Shown: positions 1-11,600 of the stretch, in pieces
Layout: every line of letters starts with the position of its first letter
Numbering within the stretch: position 1 is the stretch's first letter
From: Leishmania infantum JPCM5
Taxonomy: Eukaryota > Euglenozoa > Kinetoplastea > Trypanosomatida > Trypanosomatidae
DNA length: 64,000 bases
Direction of reading: 5' to 3'
NCBI RefSeq assembly: GCF_000002875.2
Contig: NC_009405.2
Location: 466,928 to 530,927 of the forward strand
Program-made: the position numbers and the translations under genes
The notes under the pieces: model-generated
Told to the model about the DNA's origin: nothing
Database searches by the model: none
Seen by the model: only the letters and a program-made list of their open reading frames with translations

Positions 1-1273
1 GCTCATCCATCAGCCGCTGCCGCTCCGCCATGTCTTGCTCGAGTACACGGCGGTACTCCTCCTTGAAGGACTCGACTTGCTCCTGGACGGCAGCCGCGAT
101 GGCCGCATGCTGCGCACGCTCCGTCTCCACTGTGGACTTGGCCACCGACAAGAGGTGCTGCTGGAGGCGCTTTGCCAGTGCATCCTGCTGCTCTGCAAGC
201 GTCGCGCGCAGGCGGGAAAGGAGCGCATCCTCACACGCAGCGCGAGTCTGCTCGAGACTCTCGGCACTTCGCTTCCACTCGGCCGTGACGCGCTGCAGAA
301 CGCCTTCCAGGCGCTCTCGGCTGGCGGTGTCGCGGAATTGAATGAGTGACTCGTAGTCGATCAAGAGCTGCGCCGTCCGCTCCGTGATGTCGTCGTCCGA
401 TTGCCGCCTCTGCGCTTCTTCGCGCAGCTGCCGGGTGCGCTGCTGCAGGTGCGCCCGCTTCTCAAAACTGTAGAGGCGTTGCATCTCCGCCAGCTTCTGC
501 CGGGTGCGCTGAAGCTCGTCGGCCAGCTCGCCAGACGACGTGGGATGACGCTCGTTGTCCGCCGCAGCTTCTGGCGACGGCGAGGGTCTTTTATGGAGCA
601 CAGCATTCGCACCTGCTCGCGTGCCAGACGGCGGCAGAGCCACGGATGCGACACCCGGGTCCGGATGCCGCCCGGCTGCTGCGCGGTCGTGTGAATCCAC
701 CCGTGCTTCTGCATTTCGACGCCGTCGATCTTGCAACAGCGCCGACGGCTGCGCGGGATCGACGTCTAAGGTAGCCGTTACGGGGACCTCTGGGCATAGT
801 GGTGGCGCAGCCGTGGCGATGCTGTCCGGCGGCGAAGCGGAGCGCATCTGAGAAGCGCTGCTTTCCCGCTCGCCTTCACTAGAGAAAGCAACAGTGCTGC
901 GGATCTTGCCGGGGTACGGCCGCGCCGCTTGGCCTTGGCGGCTGTGTGGGCCCTTCTTGCCATCACGGTGAGTTTCGACAGGCGCCTCCGACACGCTGCG
1001 ATCGCAGCTGTGCGACCGCGCCACGGAGGCAGAGAGGCGCTCCTTGGCCAGCATGATGTTTGCCAGCACGTTCGGCGGCTGTTGCTGCTGCTGGTGCTGG
1101 TGCGGTTCCAGCTGTGTGTGCGCCCTGTAAAACTCATGGAGTGTCTCCGATAGCGTTGATGGCATGCTTGTCAGCTGCTGCTGCGACGACGACTTCACGG
1201 GCACCGCTGCATTATCTACCGAGTTTTGTTGCTGCTGCAGAGGCTGCAGTGCCGTGGTGCCTTGGCGCCACAT
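1..1273 (-). CDS. Coiled-coil protein, N-terminal 424 residues (3' end beyond window)
   Basis: An open frame begins at the ATG whose complement lies at 1271-1273 and runs without a stop to base 2, so the C-terminus lies outside the window. An in-frame TAG five codons upstream supports this start. The first ~230 residues are Gln/Ser/Pro-rich and probably disordered, with a glutamine run near residue 15 and another near residue 65. From about residue 235 the protein becomes a charged heptad-like helix rich in Glu, Arg and Gln (for example FKEEYRRVLEQDMAERQRL at the window edge), typical of a cytoskeletal coiled coil. I do not recognise the family. It is the last gene of the unit seen here and is preceded by an unusually long spacer. 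The frame is supported by continuous openness and clear coiled-coil character; the function is unknown. Confidence 0.85.
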   Translation of the reverse strand, partial: MWRQGTTALQPLQQQQNSVDNAAVPVKSSSQQQLTSMPSTLSETLHEFYRAHTQLEPHQHQQQQQPPNVLANIMLAKERLSASVARSHSCDRSVSEAPVETHRDGKKGPHSRQGQAARPYPGKIRSTVAFSSEGERESSASQMRSASPPDSIATAAPPLCPEVPVTATLDVDPAQPSALLQDRRRRNAEARVDSHDRAAAGRHPDPGVASVALPPSGTRAGANAVLHKRPSPSPEAAADNERHPTSSGELADELQRTRQKLAEMQRLYSFEKRAHLQQRTRQLREEAQRRQSDDDITERTAQLLIDYESLIQFRDTASRERLEGVLQRVTAEWKRSAESLEQTRAACEDALLSRLRATLAEQQDALAKRLQQHLLSVAKSTVETERAQHAAIAAAVQEQVESFKEEYRRVLEQDMAERQRLMDE

Positions 1274-3189
1274 TTCGTACGCCGGCTACGGCTCCTTTTT
1301 CTTTTAAAAGCGTTTTCTATGATGGGGATGTGCGTGTGTGTGGGTGTGGGCGTAAGCGAATGTGTGTGCATCTGTGGATGCCAGACAATGATGGAAGAGC
1401 GCAGGGCAACGCGTACCCCCTCCATGCGACCTGTCATGGGCGCACAATACGATGAGGAGGGGAGGGGCGACGCTAGCGGGCAACAACGTGACCGCACAAA
1501 GAGAGGAGACAAGAAGAAAAGCGGCTCGAGTAGGCAATGCATCTACCACGCCCACATCGCACACCGAGGCACAGCGTGACGGAACCTTCTGGGCGTGAGC
1601 CGGTGCCGGTTCTCCCGTACCCCGCTGCGACTCTTTGTCCCTTTTTTTTTCTTTCGTTTTCCTCCACTGCTCCCACCCCCGCCCTTCCCCCAGTATCGCC
1701 TCCCTGCTAGCAGCACTCATCTGTGCTGATGGTGGCGGTGGCGGCAGCGAGAGCGAACAAAGGTGGTGGGGCGGGGGGTGGGGTGGGTCAAACTCCACCC
1801 GCGTCGGAGTGCACTTGTCCGCTGCTTGCTCTCATGTTATGTCGCCCCTGCTTTGGATCGCCGTCGCGAGGGGCGCCTTCTTTGCCTGTTCCTGTTGCGA
1901 GAAGGGGATAAGGGTATAAAGCCTGAACACGTACGCGCATCTGCATTGCGTGGTTGCGCTTCCAACCGTGCGTGTATGAGCTGACTGGGGGAAGGAAGAG
2001 AGATGCCCGGCCACCGGCTGTGCCGCGATGAACATGGACACGTCCCACCCCTTTATGCTTGCTCGCACGTACCTGTACACGCACAGCGCGCGCGATGGCA
2101 TGCACCAACACCCACACACACAGCCACACACAAACTACCGATAAAAGAAAAAGAGCAGAGAGAGAGATGTGGTGGATGCACTTGTGCGTACACGCGCACC
2201 CGTGCACGCACAAGGCGCTCACGCACACATAAGGGGAGACGCGCCTCGAAGGGAGGGGGAGGGGCTTTGCCGAGAGTGTATCATTTTATGGAGTGGACTT
2301 CGATGAGTGGACAGCAATGTCGAAAGGGAAGGGACGCATCCGCGGGCGTGCATGCATGCGGACATGTGGATACATGCGGGATTCGTTCATGTAGAGACGC
2401 GTTGGTCACATCCACGAGAGGGAGAGAGAGTGACAGAGGAAGGGGAGTATGGGGAAGGAGGGAGGGAGGATGGTGGGTGTGACAAGAGGTCATATTACAC
2501 GCCGTATGCTGTGTGCTCCCTCTGACGCGCAGACACAGACAGTGGAAAGAGGAGAGGAGGGTGCTGGTGGGGATGGCGTTGTGCGTTGTGGGGTCATCGG
2601 CAGTAGCACAGGCGCAGAGCTACGTGCAGGGAGAATGAGATGAGGGCGACTGCTAACTACTGAGGAAAGTAAGGGGAAAAAGCGTCCCCTTCCCGTCCTG
2701 CTGAGCGCATTGAATCGGCCAGGATGGCATCCATTCCTGTAGTGCAGCTCACTCTTTCTCTCTCAACCTCTCTGTTTTGCCTTACCCCTCGCCCATGCGT
2801 CTGCAGCAGCCTTACCGGCCCTTGTTACCTGAACTCTGCTCGACCAGAGCGAACAACAAAGTCACAAAACCGCGACACACACACACATGTTGCTGTTGTG
2901 CTCAACGTGATGTTTGATTCCGCTGTGGTAACGGAAAGAGCGGGCCAGTACGTTGTTGGCCCCTCCCCTCCCTCTCTGTATGTATGTGTGTGTGTGTGTG
3001 CTTGTGCTTATACACGTGGGTGACACAGCGCACTCACGCTACGGAGACTCTGCATCGAGGGACACACACACATACACACATAGATGCGCATGTGTGAGCA
3101 CCGCATTCGTTTCTTTCTTTTTGGCTTGCAACGTGCCCATTCTACGACACACGAATAAGTCAACACGTATACACACGTACACAACACCA
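1274..3189. other. Spacer: simple-sequence leader/UTR, no gene seen
   Basis: About 1.9 kb of low-complexity sequence: purine-rich blocks, CA/GT runs (2875-2887 and 2985-3000) and scattered short frames rich in His/Thr or Arg/Gly that look like translated simple repeat. It lies between the coiled-coil gene start and the retroelement relic. It probably supplies the 5' leader and trans-splice signals of the coiled-coil gene. The poly-purine plus-strand stretch around 1495-1520 would be a polypyrimidine tract on the transcript. Confidence 0.6.
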
Positions 3190-5090
3190 CAGCCCACCTG
3201 GCCCTCCTACTGCGCCGCGGCTACATCCTCGTGGCCGTCTAGGACGAACCGTCCAGCCAGTCGAATCAGCGCCCTGCGCCTGACGGGCTCTACTGGTCTT
3301 TCCCTGTCCCTCCTTCGCATACATGCGACGCGATTGGCGCCAGACACACTCGGATGGAGTGAATGCCTTAATCTAAGTCGGGCAACCTTTAGGGCCCTCT
3401 GTTCGAGGGTGCGGGTGGTGGCGTCTAGCGTGCGGATAGTACAGGGGTGGTCCTGGCACATGCCGGATGAGCTTAGGGAAGAAGTCGGCCAGCCACAGAC
3501 CAGAGCTTTCAGAGACCCTGTGCTCTGCCGGCATAGACCATGCCTTGCCCTCAGTCGCTTCAAGCCGCAGCATCCCATGATAAGGTGTGGAAACTCCTCA
3601 CATGGAATTTTCACTGGCTCGATGGCACAATTCGCGGTGCTCACATCAGGCTTCCGACATCTGCACCCCGCCATCCCACACGGTCCGATCTGGGAGACGC
3701 TGCATGCTCTTCGCACGCATGCACTGTGGGGTCGATTCGTGTGGGTCTCTTCGCGTCTCTTCCGTCTCTCGCCCCTGCTCTGCTCACCTCTGCATGTCTT
3801 GCGTGGGTGTGATGCACCAAGCCAGCTGTGGTTGACAGCGCACACATTTTCTGCATCCTGTGGCCTGCGCCACGACGGCGTTCTTACCTGGTGGGCTCGC
3901 CGTCCTCGCCTTCCATCTCTGTCGACGTCATGAAGGGGGCCGTGCCTGAACGGCGTGCCCGCGTGTGCCACCGACAGGAGGAACGCTGCCAAGATACTGC
4001 GGCAGCATGGTTACTCCACCCTCTCGTGAATCCGCACGCCTCTGACAGGAGTGGGCGTGCCAAGCGGAAGGAACCCGTGAAGAAGCATGTGGCTGCGCAC
4101 ACAGAGAGCTCACAGTCCGCCGTCCTCAAGGGGGACTGTTCGCAGCGTTACACTCGCCACGGGGGAAGCCCGCGCAGCTCGGGTGAGACGTGCGTAACCA
4201 GGTCACTGCGTGCAGCGGAGAGCTGCTGCTGGTCGCGGTGCCGCGCACCGGCGCGTGTGCGCCTTGTGTTGGGGGATGCTCATCCAGCTGCCTGGCGTGC
4301 TCCAGTGCCCAGCGCGCCACCTTGCAGAGGACGAATCGTAGTGTGGCCTGCGTGACATCCTTGCCCGCGGAGGATGTGGGGATTGCGGTGTGATGAACAC
4401 AGATGGCGCGCTGCCGTGCCGGCGTCCGGTTGCGCTGCACACTCGAGGGGTCCACTACCATCATGAGGTGAAGAGGGCCCAGGAGGGATGGTTGTGCGAC
4501 TGGGCATGCACGCCTGGCCATCTTGGACTTGTTCTTGTGGGCGGCGCGAACACAGAGGGGGGGGCGGGGGCGATGGTGTGGGAGAGCCATGACGCGACGA
4601 GTGTGGTGCGGGCCGCGGTTGGGCCTCCGAGGCGCGGTGATGTAGGGAGCCCAGCGTGCCGGCGTAGGGCCGACAAATGCCGCGGCTGTCTCGGTGTACC
4701 TTGGTAGTGCGACTCTGGCTTGTTGGGGGAGCAGCCCCAGGGGGGGGGTCTACAGCGGAGCGAGGTGAAGATGGAGGCCGTACGGGTGCGGCTGGAGCCT
4801 GTCTCGCAGAACGGTCGCGCAGTCGTCGCGAGGCGATTCGCTGGAGGGGCTTTTGCGCCGGGTGCAGGTCGGCATGACAGGGTGGGGCGGAGTGAGGGCG
4901 CAGCAGAACTGCATCCATCCCTGGAGGCTGACTCTTTGATAAGCATGCCCGAGAGAGGGCGGTGCGCAGGGCAGCATCGCAAGAGCCGCGCCCAATCGCG
5001 TCAGTTTTGGCGTCCAGAACGGTCTGGAGGGGCTCTTGCCAGATGGGAACAGCGTTCCTCGTGGTCGTCGGCGAAGCGAAAAGAGTGTAC
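3190..5090 (-). mobile_element. Degenerate ingi/L1Tc-type non-LTR retroelement relic (DIRE-like)
   Basis: A 1.9 kb island of normal complexity in a simple-repeat spacer. On the minus strand the reverse-transcriptase blocks can be read in correct order. First is a finger block QKPLQRIASRRLRDR (~4812-4856). Then LLPQQARVALPRYTETAAAFV lies near 4672-4734, matching the LxPQQxGFRP and AxFVDxxxAF pattern. VAQPSLLGPLHL (4465-4506) stands for GVPQGSVLGPL. CVHH (4390-4401) sits where Y/F-A-D-D belongs. Last is a thumb-like VARWALEHARQL (~4280-4320). About 0.9 kb further, TLEQRALKVARLRLRHSLHP (~3352-3411) resembles the C-terminal region of trypanosomatid elements. At least two frameshifts and a stop near 4747 break the frame, and both catalytic aspartates are gone, so it is dead. 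The endonuclease end is missing. Leishmania is known to carry only such degenerate ingi-related copies. The family assignment comes from pattern reading, not a search. Confidence 0.75.
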
Positions 5091-7261
5091 ACAACAACGA
5101 GAGTTTTCACAGGCGGAGAAATACAACGGAGATGAGGACAAAGAGACCGAGGTCGAGCGAGCGCGCAGACCTGTACCGCTGCTGTTGCCTGCTTGCTACA
5201 CACGGGGCCACAAGACATGGGAAAACCAATACGACACAACGCAGAACGAGCGATGACCGCAGCGGTGTATAGCACCCTTCCCCACTCCACCGGCAGAAAC
5301 AGCGTCAAAGGGAGGATGGGGTGAGGAAAGAACGGAGCGGTGGAGAAGCAAGCACGTGAGGAACACACACACACAAATACACACAAAGCAATCATACAGA
5401 CAAGCGGGCAAAACACGTGAGCGACGATAAAACAAAACCGAAAAGGAAAAGGACGAGCAGGCGACAACTGCGATGAGACAAGAACGACAGACACGAACGC
5501 CGAGGGAGGGGAGAGTGGTGGTGGTGGTGGTGATGGTGTGTTTGGGGGGGGAGGGGGGCACACTCATGCACATCAAGAGGCGATGCACGCAATGGCCAAC
5601 TGCATCATTTTTCTTTTTTTTCTTCTCGCACGCAGAAAACGCACATGCCGCTTATGCGCGTTGCAGTCTGCGTGTGTGAGTGCGGACGTGAACGGGAGGG
5701 GGGGTGGGGGAGTGGAGGATGCAGCGAGCCTCCACACACGCGTGTGGCGGAGAGCTCGGCGCCCTTTTTTTTTGTTTCATACGTTGTATTCCCCCTTCTC
5801 TCTACCTCGACAAAGAGCGGTGGGGGGTGGGGGTGGGGTGCAGGCGGCAAACTACGGGGCGCCAAGCAAGCAGACACATACGCACACATACGCACAAGAA
5901 GGAGAACAGACGATGGGGAGTGATGATACAAAACAAAAAGAAAACGGAAGCGGAAGCACAACTCTGAGAGGGAAAGATAAAGAGAGGGGGAAAGGGGTGG
6001 AGTAGGGATCAAAAATGCAAACACACGCCGTAGTTGTACTCCTGCTGGCCAATCAGAATGCGGGGCGAGGGGAAGGAAGGAGGGAAGGAAGAGAGAGAGG
6101 GAGCGAAAACCCTGAGAGGAGAGACTAGGGAGGAGGAGGAGAGAGAGACGGCAGCCGCCATACACACAGCCATAAACACACACACGCACACACACATACC
6201 CACATTCACGCACAGCCAGTCTCATATATACATAGGTATAGAATGCGTCGACAACAAAAGAGGCAATCCATGGGCGACACCAAAAGCGAAGAGGGAAGGA
6301 ACACAAAGCAAAGGCGGCAGATGAGGGACAGCAACAACAATAACAACAACCTAATACAGAGGCACCATGACACAAGCGAGGGATGGGGGATGGGGGATGA
6401 GGGAGGGAGAAGAGAGCGCAGGAGGAACCCCCTCCCGAATAAAACACGGAAAACACAAACAAACGAAAGGCCATAACTTGAACACGGAGAGCACGCGGTA
6501 AGTGTCGGGGGAGGAAGAGGAGGGGTGGTAGTCGTGGTGATGGTGATGAAGGGAGGGGGGAGTGATGGCTCTCAATGAGGAGGGAAGAAGATTGCAGGGG
6601 AGCTGTAAGGACTGCTGCTTGCTCTCTTTCGTCCTCCTTTTCCTCTTCCTAGCCTTTCCCCCCTCGCACGTCTTCAGCGCTACTGCCGGTTCAACCACCA
6701 CCTGCACATCCCGCTCGCATTTTTTGTTGCGCTCGAAAAGGTGTCAGATGCATGGAGAGAAAGAGATGGGAGCACTAAGCGCACTGCGCTTCACGCTGAT
6801 TTCTCTCGATGTTGTCGGCTCTCAGCCTTACAAGCTGTCCGTATCGAGAGAGAGGGATCAGCACAATAACACGTATCTGTCTGTGGGCATGCCCGGTGTA
6901 TGTGAGCTCACTCAGCAGCGCCGACAAACGGTGACTCTGCGCACAACAAGCGAGACACGAGAGAGGCAGACACAAACACACGCGTACGCGCAGGGGAGGG
7001 AGTACACGGACGACAAGAGGGAGGAGCAGACACGGGGTAGAGGGATGGTTGGGGCGAAAAAAAGTGCGCGAACACAAACCAATCACGACATACATATTTC
7101 GAGAGCATACATTACAACTGGTACACGCGCACCGCCACACCCGCAAGGCTCACATCAGCATAGACGTACGCGTGCCGTCACCTCAAGCGCATGTAGGTGG
7201 AGGGAACAGCGACGGAGGGTTTTGGGAGAGGGGAGAGCGGGAGAGAGGCAAGTCAAAAGGG

Positions 7262-7301
7262 GCACGCACACGCACACGCACACGCACACGCACACGCACA
7301 A
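7262..7301. repeat. CACACG-type hexamer microsatellite
   Basis: About six tandem copies of a six-base unit (CACACG phase) in an intergenic spacer. It reads as alternating Thr-Arg in one frame, which explains the spurious open frame across it. Confidence 0.9.
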
Positions 7302-7459
7302 CAGGTAGGTGGCAACGAAGCGAAAAGGTGAAGAGTGAAACGAGTCGACCGACCACGGTAACAAAGAGGAGAGGAAGTAACCATTACTCATTCCATAGAA
7401 AAACGAAAACAAAGAAATAAAGGGAGAAAAATGAGGTCGCCCCCCTCCCCCCCACACAC

Positions 7460-7497
7460 GTACATATATACATATGCATATGTGTATATATATGTAC
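7460..7497. repeat. TA-rich inverted repeat
   Basis: The arm GTACATATATA (7460-7470) pairs with TATATATATGTAC at 7485-7497. Between them is a smaller perfect palindrome, CATATGCATATG (7471-7482), plus a few unpaired bases. It would form a hairpin in the 3' UTR RNA of the minus-strand gene ending at 8668, or a cruciform in DNA. Confidence 0.75.
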
Positions 7498-8004
7498 ATA
7501 CCCATAGACATATGTAAACATACATACATCGAAGCGTATCACTTGTGTGTACGTGTGTACTGGATAATGCGGCCGCGCCCATGGACATGATATATATATA
7601 TATACATGTATACGTGTGTGCATATGAGGTCAAATGGAGTATAGAGGGAGGTGGGGGGAGGGGAGGGGAAGACAGAGGCACAAAGCAACGGAAAACGCAC
7701 GCACATACGCAAGTAAGGAGAGCGCCCCCCCTCCACACCCACACACATGCACACACACAGAGAAAAAAAGCAAACACACAAGCGAACAGGGACAGCGTAA
7801 AGAGGACATCAAGCAAACACAACGCTCTGCTGTGTGACACACGTGTGGATGGTGGAGGAGGGCAAGAAAGAACTATAAGAGGAAGGAGCAAGAGGGTCGG
7901 AGTGCGACTGGAGAGAGGTGCATGTGTGTGTGTTTTTTTTTGTTTTGGGGAGGGGGTGGCGGTGGTGGACGAGGGATACGGTTGAGCAGACCGCTGATTT
8001 CTTC

Positions 8005-8049
8005 ATATATATATATATATTTTAATTTTATATATATATTTTTTTTTTT
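8005..8049. repeat. A+T-only tract
   Basis: About 45 bases of only A and T, starting as alternating TA and ending in a T run on the plus strand (A run on the transcript). It is strikingly AT-rich for this GC-rich genome and lies about 620 bases 3' of the stop codon of the gene starting at 12066. Confidence 0.9.
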
Positions 8050-8374
8050 GCTATTGGAACTGATTCTGTGTGCACACAACACTGCTGTGCTTTGTGTTTC
8101 TGTGTTTGCGCCCCACCTCCTTCGCCCCCTCAGAAAAAAATAGGTGGAGGAGGGGTGGGGTGGGGGCAGCAGGAAGCATAAATACAGCGGAGAAGGACGA
8201 AAAAAAAAGCGGTGAAGACTGTATGGTCGTTCGTACGTAAATGAGAGGTGTGCGTATATATATATATATGTATATATTTTATATGCACCTGTGCGTGTGC
8301 GGTCCCCCCCTCCCCAACTGGGGCCGTACGCGTTTCATCGTGCTGAGCAAAGCTTACCCAGACACACACCTGCT

Positions 8375-8414
8375 TATATGCATGTGTACACGTATACGTG
8401 TATACATGCATATA
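8375..8414. repeat. 40-base near-perfect palindrome
   Basis: Two 20-base arms meet at the centre CGTATACG with no loop; 19 of 20 positions pair. The left arm is TATATGCATGTGTACACGTA. The only mismatch is a G facing a T. It lies about 250 bases 3' of the stop of the gene ending at 8668, so it would be in that mRNA's 3' UTR. Confidence 0.9.
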
Positions 8415-8667
8415 CTTACAAAATAAAACATACAGCTTGAGAGAGTAGACGCACACACACACACACACACAGACACAAGCGGCGCATCCCTTCGATCTTC
8501 CTTACCTCTTCTCTCACTGCTCCTCCTGTACGCGTCTCAACGAGCCCTGTGCGTCAGAAAAAAAAAGCGAGATCACCAACCGTGAAGTCCGTGCTAACGG
8601 AGCGCGCTGCATATGGCGGCGTTCGGGCTCAGTCGGCAGCTGTTGCGGCACCCAACGACGATGACTG

Positions 8668-11600
8668 CTACTCCTTCCATGGAGCTGGTGCGGCGGGAAC
8701 GGTGCCGCCGCTGCTGTTGTTGCATACTGCGAAGTTGTTGCTGCTGCCGCGCTGCACATAGCTCTCGCGCAGACTCGTGAGACTGGGGTTCGCCGGGCTC
8801 GCGCTGCACCCACGCTCGGAGACGGCCGTGATGGCGCGGACCAGTCGCGCGAAGTCCTCCAGGTGGCACTCGTACACACGCTGTTCGTCCTGGCCTATTG
8901 GAAGCCCGACACTGCGGAGGCCACGCTGCACCTCGCCTGCCGTCACATCGACCATGCCTAGTCGCGCAAACAGCCCTTCCGTGATGCAGCGCGAGAGAGG
9001 GACAGTGCAACTTGGCAGAGTGCCGTAGCCCGTCGTCGCCATTCCAGCACTGCTGCTGCCCATCACAGTCGTCTCTGATGGCGTGAGGGAGTCTGTTGAG
9101 ACGACGCCGTGCAAACCTCGTCCGTTGGCCACAAGCGCTGCGCAGTCGACGCCAAGTCCAGCACTGCGCCCACTGCTCTCCAAGGCAGTCGCTGCCGACT
9201 CTTCATCCACCACCATACCGTAGAAGGCGATGCGAATCGCCTCGGACGGGTACCGACCCTGGATCTTGTAGGCCATGCGCGCAAGAAGGGTGTCAAAGGG
9301 GACCGTCGGCACCTCCTCACCGTCCGCGCCGTCCGAGTAGGGGTGCTGCGACACACCCTGCTGTCGCTGGAGAGTTGAGGCACCGGTGAAGGCGTCAGAG
9401 GTGCAGCGGCTGTAGGGGTTATAGCTGCCACCTTCGCTGGACGACTCAAAAGGGGCCCCGTCTGCAATACGACTGCCGATCACCAGGACCTTGCCATCCT
9501 TGGTGTCTGCGCGCCCACTGATTGTAACACAGCCCTTGCACTGCGCCTCATCGGCAAAGCGTTCGTGGCTGTGGCTCATGCCTTTCGCCGCGACACTGGT
9601 GGGTGGGTGTGCAGCGGCCACACACGACTCGGCACCTTGCACCCGCCCCGGAGGCCACGCTGGCCCAGTCGCGTTGCCGTTGTTGCCCATTGCCGCAACG
9701 GCAGAGCTGTTAGTGGCGCCAACTCCGCGCACTTTGCCGGTGGCAGCGCTTTCCGCTGCCGCTGTGGCAGCCACAGTTCCGTTGAAGAGGGAGACAGGGC
9801 TCATACTTCTGGGGCCCAGGCCTCTGTGCAGCAGCTGGGGTGAGCTGTTCCGCTTCAGAGTGGCTGACACCGCTGGCGGGGAGCGAGTGGGGTTCTGCAC
9901 ACCCGCGAGGTACCGGGCGCACGGCTGCAGCTCATCAAACAAGTCCAGCAGCACCTCCGCGTCGGCGCAAGGGAAGCTGTTACACTCAATGATGCAGGCG
10001 AGCTCGTCCAGCGTGATGGCGGGATGGTCGACGCTGCCGCCGTAGCGCTCTTCCTTGGCGAGGCGAAACTCCGCAATGAACTCCTGCAGATCCACCGAGT
10101 TCGTGCTGAACAGGGAGCTGAGGTCGCTCGGGGTGGCCTCGCCGCGCTCGATGCCCGACACGCTGCCAGCGAAAGAGGGTACCAAGTGCGGTGCCGCGAT
10201 GCCGCTGGAGCGGAAGGCGCTGACACTACCACTGGCGTGCTGCAGCAGCGCACCGCTGCTTCCGGCCTGATGACCAGCGCTGCCGACGGCGACACCAGAG
10301 AGAAAGCCACTGTTCGCCAGGCTGTTCGTAACGAGCCCGGAACGCTGCAGGAGTTGCGGGGACCCGTGCTTGCTCGACGCGCTACCGCTGAGGATGGCGT
10401 TGCTGCTTGCATTTGTGTGCATTACAGTGCCGGCGATCGACGGCGGCATTACACGACCGCCAGCATTCACGCCACTGCTTCCACCGCGCGATTGCAGCGA
10501 CGTCGTCGGTGCTGATGGCGGAGTGCGAAGAGGGCGGACAGCAGCAGCTACATCACTACGCGCTGTCAGCGAGGCTGGCCGGTTGGCAACGCCGCTGCTG
10601 ACGGCGCCGCTGTCAAAGCTGTCGGTGAGGTCAACGTCACCTCCGTGAGAGGCGGCACTCTCGGGCTGCTGGGGCGTTGGCTGCAACGGCCCTGCCCATG
10701 TGTGGCCGCCATCGTTATCGCACGTGCTACCACTGTCTCGAAGCAGCTCTGACGAAACCGACGCGCTCGAGGTGCTAGCCCCCTCCGCTGTGTGTGAGTA
10801 TGGTGGGTGGGCGCTGCCGTGTGCTCTGCTAGAAAGCTGCCGTGGCTGCGGCACGGTGCGGGCTTGCTGCCCTGGCGTACGCCTCGCTTCGCCTCGCTGC
10901 GTGGCCGGCGGCGCGAGGTGTGTGGATGGCACCTGCGGCACTGTGCCGGCACGGAGGTGCGCGAGGTACCGAAGTGGCTCCTCGGGCTGTGTCGTCATGA
11001 CATGCTGGTACATATTGTTCACGAGCGCCCTCACCCGCGGATTATCGCGCAGGTACGCTTCCTTGCTGGTGCTGCCGTCTCCAGCAGTGGCGCGAGCCTC
11101 TGCTTCACGCTGGTGGGCCGTGCCGCGAGTGACGCTGTTGCTCGCGGACGTCGCACTCACCGTGGACGACGGACGCTGCGCTGGTGCAGGCGCCTGCGGC
11201 AGAGACCGAGGTGGCAAGGGTATCTGCACTGTTGACACGGGCGTGGTCTCAGCACTGCGGTCACTGCTATCCGCCACCAGGCAGCACCTGCGCGCTGGCG
11301 AGGTGACCGTGAGAAGGGATACGTCTGGTTGCGACGCCAGTCGGGATGATGATGTTGGCACCGTCGGCATGGTCGCTGTGGAGGCCGGCTGCTGCTGAGC
11401 CGGTGGATTGGTGGTGGACACGTTGGAGCTGGCTGTTGTGGAGGTCGAAAGCTTGCTTGGCTGCATCATCGCCGGCAGTCGGCTCGACATGGAGGGCATA
11501 GATGGCGCCGGCTCATTGGTGCGGAGGCCCAGGGCGTTGCTGCTTCTCTCATGACGACTGCTGCTGCTGCTGCCGCTGTTCATGCTGCTTCGAGCGTTGT

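Larger units (their letters stand above)
5091..8667. other. Spacer: 3.6 kb simple-sequence region, likely 3' UTR of the Dpy-30 gene
   Basis: No gene seen on either strand; the long frames here are poly-Pro/Ser/Cys or Thr/His readings of simple repeat. It contains a G-rich block (5515-5560), CA-rich stretches, a hexamer CGCACA array (7262-7301), TA runs (7590-7604, 8005-8049, 8254-8285) and two large palindromes listed separately. It lies 3' of the 1132-residue gene in the direction of transcription. Confidence 0.6.

Noticed and set aside
3207..3992. 261-codon minus-strand frame
   Set aside because: It lies inside the decayed retroelement, is Arg/Cys-rich, and RT-like wording continues in other frames; read as relic, not a gene.
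3828..4355. 175-codon plus-strand frame
   Set aside because: Antisense to the relic, with no family features and no match to the minus-strand gene direction.
4280..5563. 427-codon minus-strand frame
   Set aside because: Its first third is Pro/Cys/Val simple repeat and the rest crosses the RT relic in a shifted frame.
5605..6474. 289-codon minus-strand frame that is Leu/Ser/Cys-rich and could pass for a membrane protein
   Set aside because: It is a reading of GGA/GT simple sequence; hydrophobicity comes from the CTC/TCC repeat, with no ordered segments.
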